A stretch of DNA of 64,000 nucleotides from Distichodus sexfasciatus. Its lineage: Eukaryota > Chordata > Actinopteri > Characiformes > Distichodontidae. How positions within the stretch are numbered: the stretch's first letter is position 1; every line of letters begins with the position of its first letter. The stretch spans positions 1 to 64,000 of the forward strand of contig JAVGVS010000666.1 in the NCBI GenBank assembly GCA_032718565.1. Reading direction: 5' to 3'. Shown piece after piece: positions 23,992 to 33,573 of this stretch. The notes under the pieces are model-generated. The model had not been told where the DNA came from, did not search any database, and saw only the letters and a program-made list of their open reading frames with translations. Both the position numbers and the translations under genes were made by a program.

Positions 23992-26900
23992 ATGCATGCT
24001 GTATTGAAATATGTGGACTGGACTTCAGCAGCTGTGGCAGTGCTGGCTGCCCTACTCACTCTACTCCTGCTGGAGATTTTTAGATTCAACTCCGTCAGAA
24101 ATAAGTTCCCTCCCGGACCTAAACCTCTACCATTAATAGGAAACTTGCACCAGATCGCCAGGAACATTAATTCTTGTATCAGAGAGGTTAGTTTTGCATT
24201 TTGTGCTGGTGGTCTTTTTGAGGGTCGATGTGCACCCACGTTTTTTACTTAGTTAACCTATTTGCTGTGGATCAGGTGTCTAGTTGTAGTTGTGTGTAAA
24301 AACTGGTTAATATTCTTAAGTTAGTTAAGTGGAGTAACTAATGTGTACTTGCAGCATAACCTGAATTTCCAAGGTAATTTGGGGCTTTATTTACTAGACA
24401 TGTTTAAACTTATAATGAATAATTGTCAACGTTCTGAGGTTTAACATCTGGCTTTCCTCATCGCTGCTATCTGTTTACCTTGTTCTCGTTCTGTGTAAGT
24501 AGAGAGAATCCCATGCTTTGTTATTCCTGTCACATGGTTTCTGTCACTTGTGTTTATTCGGTCTCATTTGCCAAGTTTGTGCTGTTTAAACAATTATATT
24601 TTACATGGTTCTGTATATTTAACATTCTTCCTGCTGTGTTTGTTCTGTTTAATTTGTTGTCTTGATCATTAAATTATCAGTGCTTGTTTTTACACTTCTT
24701 AGTGTTAATCCCATCGTCTGTTGCAACGAATACTGACCTTTTTCTGCTACTGACAATGGCATAATTACTGTATTCCACAATCAACCTCTATTCCAATTTT
24801 ACCGTCAATTGCAAGAGTCTAATGAGGGCAGAATTGTCTCAAAAGGCCAGGGTCAGAGTCTAGATTTTCCACTAGCAAATTTATGGCAGTTCTAGCCATT
24901 TGATTACCTAGAACATGGGTGTATGATGGAGGTTTTCCATCATACTTAAGTTTAGATTATTGACACCATGTCTCAGGTAGAAGTTCACCAGAACTGCCTC
25001 CCCAGGTATGATGAAAATTCTCCAGGATATTGGCACTTCAGGACTGGAACTGGACACTGCTGACCTAGAAGTATCACCAGAAATGGCACAAATAGAAACC
25101 TGGCAGTCCTATATCAGACAATAAAATGTTTGTAGTATATCCCCTCTGTAAAATGTCAACCAGATCAGTCATGACACTCAAGATTGCGAAACAGAACTCC
25201 TCATTCACTCATAGACCCTTATCTGCTGTTGATTCAGTACATTAGCACATTTACAGCATTTAGCTGATACTCTTATCCAGAGCGACTCCCAGTTCCTAAT
25301 TTCAGGGACTCCCTGGAGCAACTTGGGGTTAAGGGTCTTGCTCAGGGACCCAATGATGGTAGTGCTAAAGGATGGATTCAAACCCATGAGCCCTTGGTCC
25401 AGAATCAGGTATCCTAACCACTAGACCATCACCACCCCTATTAAACGGGGCATGAAACCCTCTAAGGTCTTTCTGCGATATTCAGTACCAGATACGACTT
25501 GTTGGTGACTGAACACAATAATTCACTCACATTCAAGGCAACGTGGAGGAAATACTGATGAAGAAGAATATTTTCACCTGTTGAATCGCACACAAATCTA
25601 ATTTTCATTCAGTAATAAAAATGCAATAAATTGTTTGACTTCTTTTGCAGCTGCCAAAATATGGAGATCTCAGTTCTATATATCTTGGCTGGAAACCAGT
25701 GGTTGTGCTGAATAATCTGCAGATAGTCAAAGAAGCCTTTGTACAGAAAGGAGCCATGACTTCTGGAAGGCCAAAATTGCCTGTATCCCATTGGATCGCA
25801 AAGAGCGGTGGTTAGTAGAACAATTAAATACGTAAGGGAAATATGGAAAAAGAAAGAGAAAAATAGGAAAAAAAGAAATATTCACAAGGTAAAATTAGAC
25901 AATTGGATTTTGAAAAGAAATTTAACACACACATAATACTGTCAATGTAAACCATAATGTATTTATTAATGTAATAGTAATATATTTATATTTATCAATA
26001 TTTGAAGGCATCTTTATGGCAAATGGTATGGAGTGGAAACAGCAGCGTCGGTTTTCTCTGCACACTCTACGGGATTTCGGTCTGGGTAGGAAAACCTTGG
26101 AAGAACGAGTGGTGGAGGAATCAGGCTTTCTCATTAAAGAGATCCTCAAACATGAAGGTATTGGAGAGACCTCGTCACCTATGTCTAGCCTGAGCGCTTA
26201 GGTTGGTTGTCTTATTGCTGATTTCCTGAATAGATTAGATGATACTGTAAACTTCACCACAAGTCCACTTTGAAAGACCCTTTCCTCGCATGGCAGCTCT
26301 AATGATTTCAAATTAAATCCCACATTATTAATTCTTTTAAAGGAAAGCCGTTTTACCCCATCCACCCCATCATGAATGCCTCCTCCAACATCATTTGTTC
26401 CATCGTCTTTGGCGATCGCTTTGACTACGATGACGAGCAATTTGCCAAACTGCTTCAATTTGTGGATGACTTCCAACGGCTTACTGGTTCAATTGCGTTA
26501 CTGGTAACAAACAGTGGATTACAATTTAACCCTTTAAAAAATTCTTCATAGACAATATTCCTTACTGGAAAATCATTAATTGGTCTTTACAAATGCCTCA
26601 GGCACAGCATTGTGTTAAGCCACAGATCTGCAGAAGAATATAATCCAATATCATTTTTTTCTTCAGATGGTCAGATTGATCCCCATCTTGAAGCACATTC
26701 CAGGACCACACCAGAAAATGTTTCAGAATGCGAAAGGCCTTCAGGATTTCATCTTGGAGGCTGTGGAGGAACGCAGGAAAACACTGGAACCTGAAAACCT
26801 CCGGGACTTTATTGATGCCTACTTGGTTGAGATGTCCAAGGTGAGAGCTGAAGGAATAGATTCTTTATTCTGAGCAAAAATGGTTTTGTAGTGGTATATT

Positions 26901-28154
26901 TCATGGTCACCATGTTCTGGTGATCAGAAAATCAGAAGAAGGTTTCTATCCAAGAGAAACCTGAAGTAAGAGTGACTGGCCAATGAGTAAGTTCTTCAAG
27001 TCCTAGGTCAATAATTCAAAAACATTACCTGAAATTTGGGCCTGTTTCTCTTGGAGTAGCACAAGACAAACACAAAGCACACCCATGATATTTTCTAGGC
27101 AATACACGTAAGTACAATGTAAGTAGGGTTAAAGATTTCCACTGTTGCATGTAGTAGACCACCTCTAACTTTTCTTTGACTTTTCACAGCATGACTCAAA
27201 GGACTCCTCATTTCATGAAGACAACATATTTGCATCCACCATTGACCTCTTTGTAGCTGGCACTGACACAACAGCCACCACGCTCAGATGGGGCCTGGTC
27301 TTCATGATGGAACATCCCGAAATACAAGGTGCTCCTGCAGATCACCAGTTCCCTACAAGTCTACATTTTATAAACAGTTATTTCACTTTAGTTAAGAAAT
27401 ATGAAATACAATAGTCCAGGACTGAATTCTGTCAAACTCCAGAGCGATGCCATGAGGAGATTGTCAATGTTTTGGGTTATGACCGAACTCCCACCATGGA
27501 TGACCGTGTGAGACTCCCGTACACCTATGCCACCATCCACGAGGTCCAGCGCTGTGCCGACCTTCTTCCCCTTGGTGTGGTTCATGCAACCACTGAGTCA
27601 ATACAGCTGCATGGATACAACATCCCCAAGGTAATTATGTAAGGGCTGTAAGGCATAAGTGGATTACAAAAATGATAATGCTAAGATAAATCTTTATCCA
27701 CACGTATACTTCCCTTGACAGGGAACAATAATGATGCCCAATGTAAATGCCATCATGACGGATAAGAACCACTGGAAGCACCCGGGCACCTTCAACCCAG
27801 AGAACTTTCTGGATGAGAAAGGGCAGTTCTGCAAACAGGAATCATTTCTAACTTTTTCTCTGGGTGAGTCTGACGTTGACATCTATAGAATGTTTGATTT
27901 AACACACTGGTACATACGTATACTGCATTTACACTTTGAGTGTTATTTGGTTGATAACTGCAGGTCCGAGAGTGTGTCTGGGCGAGTCTCTGGCGAGGAT
28001 GGAGCTCTTCATCTTCTTCACCTGTATGCTTCAGCATCTACATTTCTCCTGGCCTCATGGAGCTCCGCCTGTCAACATGGAAGGCATTCTGGGAGCAGTG
28101 CGATCCCCAACACCCTTTCATATGATTTGCCGTAGCAGGGAGACTTCAGACTAA
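23992..28154 (+). CDS. Cytochrome P450, CYP2 family (CYP2J-like), gene 2
   Basis: Same predicted role as gene 1. Exons: 23992-24186, 25651-25810, 26008-26157, 26343-26503, 26667-26840, 27190-27328, 27443-27630, 27722-27863, 27964-28154; all in phase, 499 aa. Seen: membrane anchor, PPGPKPLPLIGNLHQ, C-helix EWKQQRRF, I-helix AGTDTTATTLRW, K-helix EVQR, FNPENF, heme loop FSLGPRVCLG and the C-terminus CRSRETSD. An in-frame TTG two codons upstream is not the start; the ATG at 23992 matches the other members. AATAAA is at 28202-28207. The heme loop straddles the exon 8/9 junction, which matters because another open exon 9 lies 1.2 kb downstream (29154-29344) with the same splice phase. Confidence 0.92.
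25250..25437 (-). repeat. SINE-2 (tRNA-Glu-derived), gene 2 intron 1
   Basis: The most complete copy. The minus strand starts GGGGTGGTGATGGTCTAGTG, a tRNA-Glu-like head, continues through a B box (GGTTTGAATCC) and CCCTGAGCAAGACCC, and ends in the AATGCTGTAAATGTG tail. Confidence 0.75.
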
Positions 28155-28940
28155 TGTTTACTCACCAAATTATAAACCCATAACAAAATATTATTAAAAG
28201 AAATAAACTGGATGGAGTTTACAAGGCAAGTATCACTCCTTTGATGATTCCGATCAGTCTAGTCTGTCACTCTGCCGGATTGTCTACTTCCCATTATGTG
28301 CTGTACCTTTGTCAATTTATTTTGGTCTCTGTCTCTTGTTTGTCTAATGAATCACCAGTCAGTGTTCACAGTTAAGCCAAGCGTTTTTGCTGTCAGTAAA
28401 ATCTCCTGCTTTGAATAGGCTCAACTAGGGCTGGGCAATCACAATGAATTCAACATTTCAATTCAATTATGATTAATGAACAGTTGTTTTTACTTTGTTT
28501 GTTTGTTGCCCTCATAATTCACTGACAACTTTTGTACTGTAAATATGCTGGGATTAAAGCTGGGATGTTTTTTTCTAATAAAAGCGTGCATATCTTATCA
28601 TGTTTTTTAAGTATTAACAGAATTTAAAAATAACCTAAATTACCAGCATGGGCCTGATTATGTCGATTATCGCTAGTCTTAACTGCTTCATTTCCTGACT
28701 ACATCTAAAATGTCAACTAAAAATGACAAAAGAATTTTATGCCGGAGTTGCTCCTGGTAGACTGTCCCTGTAATTAGGAAATCTGCTAAATTCCATAAAT
28801 CTAATTAAACATTTTTTAAACTTTGACTGTATTGTTTTACTGTCATCTAGGAAACTGTTTGGGGATATAAAAGCATCATGTCATAAGTGGTAAGGTCAGA
28901 TTCAGGTCAATCCATCAGATGTATATGTTTTTGATGGCAG
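28155..28940. other. Spacer between gene 2 and the orphan exons 8-9
   Basis: Holds the gene 2 3'UTR, a dispersed repeat at 28432-28690 (relative of the one in gene 1 intron 1) and, at about 28745-28870, sequence resembling the upstream regions of the CYP2 genes (GTAATTAGGAA as before gene 4; TTACTGTCATCTAGGAAACT as before gene 3). The latter runs within 70 bp of the orphan exon 8. Confidence 0.5.
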
Positions 28941-29344
28941 GGAACAATAATGATGCCCAACTTTACTGCCATCTTGGTAGATAAGAACCACTGAAAGTAC
29001 CCAAACACCTTCAACCCAGAGAACTTTCTGGATGAAAATATGCAGTTCTGCAAACAGGAATCGTTTATACCTTTCTCTTTAGGTGAGTCATCAACACAGC
29101 ATGAGAGATTATGAGTAACAGGGATTTGGTATTTGTCCATTTGCAAACCGCAGGTCCGAGGGTGTGTCTGGGCGAGCCTCTGGCGAGGATGGAACTCTTC
29201 ATCTTCTTCACTCATCTGCTTCAACATCTACATTTCTCCTGGCCTCCTGGAGCTCCACCCTACAACATGGAAGGCGCCACTGGGCCAGCGCGTTCTCTGT
29301 TACCTTTTTGTATGATCTGCCGTAGCAGGGAGACTTCACACTGA
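28941..29344 (+). pseudogene. Orphan CYP2 exons 8 and 9 (pseudogene 2, or alternative last exon)
   Basis: 28941-29082 is an exon 8 copy of the correct 142 nt with good acceptor and donor, but the conserved Trp codon of NHWK is TGA (28992-28994). 29154-29344 is an exon 9 copy, 191 nt, fully open, with heme loop residues PRVCLGEPLARMEL and the end CRSRETSH. No exons 1-7 exist between these and gene 2. Most simply this is a deleted gene copy. Because exon 8 of gene 2 and this exon 9 share splice phase, an alternative last exon is possible (inference). Confidence 0.85.
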
Positions 29345-29922
29345 TGTTTAATCCCAAAATTGTTATTCCAGGAATACATACTATTAAAAGACATGTTCAT
29401 TTGGAAGGCCCATAAAAAGCTTTGGCCACTGTAATGAAATTTCACTGGAAATCTGGCAGTGGAGTCAGCAGTTGTTTTTCTGTGAAAAACAATACTGTAA
29501 TTATAAAATACCGTTATTTTCCCTACTGTAAATGTTTGTTCTCAGAAGCAGAATTTCAGAATTTTGACATACTTGAAATAAGTATATCAAATATCAAATA
29601 TACACATTTTCTTATACCTGAGGAAGTTATATACAGTGTGGTACAAAAGTAATGCAATTACAATTATGTATTATTTTTTGCTATAACGCTGTAATATAAG
29701 GCATTACTGATGCATTTTAATTTGTTAAAGCTTTACAACCCACTTATGACCCGAAATTTAGTGATGTTTTGTTCTGTTACACCACCAACAATGGCACAAG
29801 AGTAAAAATAGTGCAAGCAAAAGAGCTATTTCCTACAGAGTGTATGTCTACAGTCATTAGGCTACACCATATCGCCCTCCACGGGACGTACAATGAACTG
29901 CAGTAAACTACATTTTAGCATT
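29345..29922. other. AT-rich spacer before the transposon
   Basis: No gene, RNA or recognisable repeat is seen. The sequence is AT-rich and contains the TATACAGTGTGGTACAAAAG motif near 29629-29650, of unknown meaning. Confidence 0.4.
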
Positions 29923-29924
29923 TA

Positions 29925-32138
29925 CAGTTTTTCTCAATTGCTAAAACACAATTTCTGAAACCTTGCTCCATTTTCTGAAACCATTAAATGCAAAACCTCA
30001 TCTTCAAGCACTATTTACAAAACCTCTGACTCCTCTTGCAAAATGAAACTTTCGCCTAAAAACAGTTTTACCTGTGTTCAAAATCAAGCACTGCTCTCAA
30101 ATCAAAAACAAAGTGATCAAAATGATATACACTATCAAGCAGTCAGTAAACAATACAACAAAAAACAGAAAACACATTGTTCAAAACATATAGTTCTCAG
30201 GGAGAAGCAAATTTTTAATTTCAATGTTTTGGGCCATACAATTTGTTCATTGTACAGTAAACAGCATACAATGCACTGTACTACAGTATACAATACTAAA
30301 AGGGACAAAATTCAAAGGAGTAAACGTGATCAATTTGCTTCTTCTTGTCTTTGGGCTGGGTCAGGCCAGAGCACTTCGTCAACATCACAAGCAATATTGT
30401 CCCTCCTGAGGCAACGGGGGAAGAAGCCTCTTGTGTGCCGTATCCAGCCCTGACATGATTCCTCACCTATATCACCACAAGCTAAATCCATGGCTTGCAG
30501 AAGATTTACTCTGGTGTAGGGTTGTCTATCATACACTTTCCATCTCCAAGAGGAGAAAAACTCCTCAATCGGATTCAGGAAAGGCGAGTATGGAGGGAGG
30601 TACAAGTTCATAAACTGCTCATTGATGTTAAACCATTCCCTTACCGGAGCAGCTCGGTGGAAACTGACATTGTCCCACACTATCACATAGGTGGGAATGG
30701 GATTCTCATTTAGCTCTTGACCCTGATGGTCTTGAACCTGCAGCTCAAATAAAATATCTCTTAGATTGGCAATAAATCTTAGAAGGTGCTGGGTGTTATA
30801 TGGCCCGAGTGTAACATGGTGATGTAGAACACCATGGTTGCTAATAGCAGCACAGATGGTGACATTGCCACCTCGTTGACCAGGGACTTCAACAATGGCC
30901 CGCTGTCCAATGATGTTTCGGCCTCTCCGTCTCCTCTTTGTTAGATTGAAGCCTGCTTCATCGACAAAGATGAAGTCATGGGGTCTGTCCAAGGATTCCA
31001 AGTCACATATTGTCTGTGTAGAAATACAATATACCCACCATACAATATATATTGGTGAGTTGCGCTCAAAGGGTACTTTGTATACTTGTTTCATTCGCAT
31101 CCTGTTACGATGGAGGACACGGTCAATTGTGAAAATGCTCACACTGCTGATTCCCTGGAAGTGTGTGTTGTCTTGTATCAGTCGTATTACATTATCTTGA
31201 AGGACCATGCCCACTATAACGGCCTCTTGCTCTTGAGTGAACAAAGCCGTCCTTCCACCTGCATGTGGCAGCCTCGCAATTCTACAAACAGTAGATGTGC
31301 AGTTACAACAAATATTCATGCAGTACTATACATACAGTGATGAACTTTACAAATGTCTATTGAAACATTTGCATATAGTGTAGTACAGTAAATTTGCAAT
31401 TACAAAAATAGAGTAGTATACTGTACCTGTTCTCTTCTCTGAATGTCCTTACTATGGTGGACACAGAAAATCGGCTCAAATTGGGTTGCACTCTTAGTCC
31501 TGCTTCCCTCATTGTCAGTCCATGGACAAGAACATGGTCTATGACTGTTGCTCGAATTTCATCAGATATTTCCACTCTTTGTCTTCCTCGCCCTCCTCCT
31601 CTTCCTCTTTCTTGCCCTCCTCCTCCTTCTCGCCCTCCTCTTACTCCTCTTCCTCGCCCTCTTCCTCTTTCTTGTCATCCTCCTCCTCCTCCTCCTCGTC
31701 GCCCACCTCGCATACGCACTCGTCCTCTCACATTGTTTCTTCTATCCATGCTCAGACGTTCTCCTTTCTACCTTCAACAACTTGTTTGCTCTCTGAACTG
31801 GCTTATATTGGTTGTGTCACATCATTTGAAACAGGTGACATCAATTTTGAGTGGTTGTGTTCAATCAATGACATGTTTTCTCTATTTGTATTTGAGCGTT
31901 GCTAGTTGTGTTTACCAGTATGGATGACGTGTGCATTAGAGTGTAGAATGTGTTTTGAGAATGAGAATGTGTTTAGAGTTCTGCTGAAAAGTCTAAGTAA
32001 GATCTGCATATTGTGTTTTACCATGTGAAATGGTTTAAGGTATTGACAACAGACTGCACAATTAGCTAAATGAGGTCAGGCAACTGAGAACTTTCTTCAG
32101 CCAATGGGTTTTAGTGTTTTAGCAACTGAGAAAAACTG
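29925..32138 (-). mobile_element. Tc1/mariner-superfamily transposon, complete, 2214 bp
   Basis: Terminal inverted repeats of about 28 bp: CAGTTTTTCTCAATTGCTAA from 29925, and its near-perfect complement (one mismatch in those 20) ending at 32138. TA dinucleotides flank both ends (29923-29924 and 32139-32140), the signature of TA target duplication. It encodes one transposase on the minus strand. High TIR identity and a nearly open gene indicate a young insertion between CYP2 gene 2 and gene 3. Confidence 0.9.
30330..31749 (-). pseudogene. Tc1/mariner-type transposase, two exons, one premature stop
   Basis: Cut-and-paste transposase. Reading on the minus strand, exon 1 runs 31749-31427 and exon 2 31281-30330, joined across a 145 bp GT-AG intron that keeps the frame (EENR to IARLPHAGG). 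Exon 1 encodes an Arg/Gly-rich head and a helix-turn-helix (IRATVIDHVLVHGLTMREAG). Exon 2 carries the catalytic triad: D in FIFVDEAGFN, D in VIVWDNVSFH, E in SPFLNPIEEFF. I count 35 residues between the last two, so a DD35E-type spacing. The only lesion I see is TGA at 31677-31675 inside the Gly-rich head; no ATG follows until after the first helix. The plus-strand frames here are antisense shadows. Whether the stop abolishes function depends on the true start. Confidence 0.8.
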
Positions 32139-32140
32139 TA

Positions 32141-32815
32141 ACAACGTCCTACTTCCACACTTATCATTCCACACCGAAAAGTAATGCAGGAGTCATGTAA
32201 CGCATTATAATTCAGAGACAGTAATATTGTAATAGAACCGATTATTTAAAATTGCAGTAACTAATAAAAACATGACTGTAAAAGGGATTGATATTTACCA
32301 TAATATTGTGCTGTTTCACATCATTGAGCTGTGTTGCCTACTGCAAATATGCCTACTGTTCTTCAGAATATCTAAAGTCAAAGTCAAACGTCCAAGAAAA
32401 CTTTATTGTCATCTCTTCTATATACTGTACAGATATACAGAGAGACGAGACAGTGCAACAAGAAACAGGGAACAAAGAACAAATGGGGCATACAGAATAA
32501 ACAATATATAAATAGAATACAAAATATTAATTTTGAACTAGAAATAGAGTATTAAATATGAACTTTAAACTAGAAATAGAAATAGAAGTAGAAAGAGGGA
32601 CAATTTGGATGTAGTATTAACCTAATCTATGCACTTAAACAAAGGAAAATATCAGAATTTCTGCTTTTATTTGACGTTTCAAGTTACACTTTGCATGCTG
32701 AGATCTCATAAGCTTTATGAATCCTGTTTATGATGTTAGGATTTTATTGTTGTGTTGTAATGCACACGTTTCTTAACAAATATTGATATAGAAATCAAAG
32801 TGGACTTTAGTACCT
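32141..32815. other. Intergenic between transposon and CYP2 gene 3
   Basis: AT-rich. 32370-32510 contains AAAGTCAAAGTCAAA, CTTTATTGTCATCT and ACAGAGAGACGAGACA, a combination found in a dispersed fish repeat. Short A-G-A-A-A-T-A-G-A repeats occur at 32540-32600. No gene is seen. Confidence 0.5.
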
Positions 32816-32976
32816 TACTGTTGTCCAGGAAAGTGTTTACAGTCTCGGGTTACATAAGAGACTTTTACTGGACTATGAACCTCATTACCGTTTCCTGTTT
32901 GCTTTCCTCCTCCCTTTTCCCTTTTGTTCTGTGTAAAGCCGTGAGCTCACTGCACTTTTCCCCAAACTCTCTGAGA
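32816..32976 (+). promoter_or_regulatory. Promoter block of CYP2 gene 3
   Basis: TGTTTAC at 32834-32840 and TTACATAAG at 32850-32858, both intact and 9 bp apart, then GGACTATGAACCTCATTACC, a pyrimidine run and a TATA-like TGTAAAG followed by CCGTGAGCTCAC 30-40 bp before the ATG. Confidence 0.6.
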
Positions 32977-33534
32977 ATGCATGCTGTGCTGAGGTATGTG
33001 GACTGGACTTCAGCAGCTCTGGCCGTGCTGGCCGCCCTCCTCACGCTACTCCTGCTGGAGATTTTTAGGTTCAACTCCATCCGGAATAAATTCCCTCCCG
33101 GACCCACTCCTCTACCTTTAATCGGAAACCTCTTCCAGGTTCTGAACAACCCCCTGAAGAACATCAGAGAGGTGGGTTTTGCCATTTTTCTTGTGGTCCA
33201 ACTGGTTGAGTGTGTTTGACACCTAATATCCAAGTTGGACAAACATAAAAAAAAAACAGTATTGGCTTCTTAAACCACACCGTGAGACCATGCTTTCTTT
33301 CAGAATGTATGTATATGTAGCTTTACGTGTCTATATGCACCTCTCTATATGTATAAATAAGAGAAGCAGAAAAGGAATAAGAGGAGGGAGAGAGGGAGAC
33401 ATAAAAATAGAGAAAGAATAAAGTAAAAAGAGAAAGAAGGGAGAGAAGAAGGTAGAGGGCAAAATAGAGAGGAGGAAGAGAGAGAGAAAGGGGAGAAGGG
33501 GAGAAAGACAGAAAAAAGAATGAGAGCGCAAGAG

Positions 33535-33573
<39 letters not shown>

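Noticed and set aside
28941..29082. Treating the orphan exon 8 as a functional alternative exon of gene 2
   Set aside because: The conserved Trp codon is TGA, so inclusion would truncate the enzyme before the heme Cys.
31020..31075. A second intron in the transposase around residues IYIVWWVYC
   Set aside because: Possible GT-AG pairs there would define an intron of about 30 bases, too short to splice; the frame is open, so it is left as divergent coding sequence.
31454..31927. Plus-strand Pro-rich frames opposite the transposase
   Set aside because: They are antisense shadows of the Arg/Gly-rich head of the minus-strand transposase.
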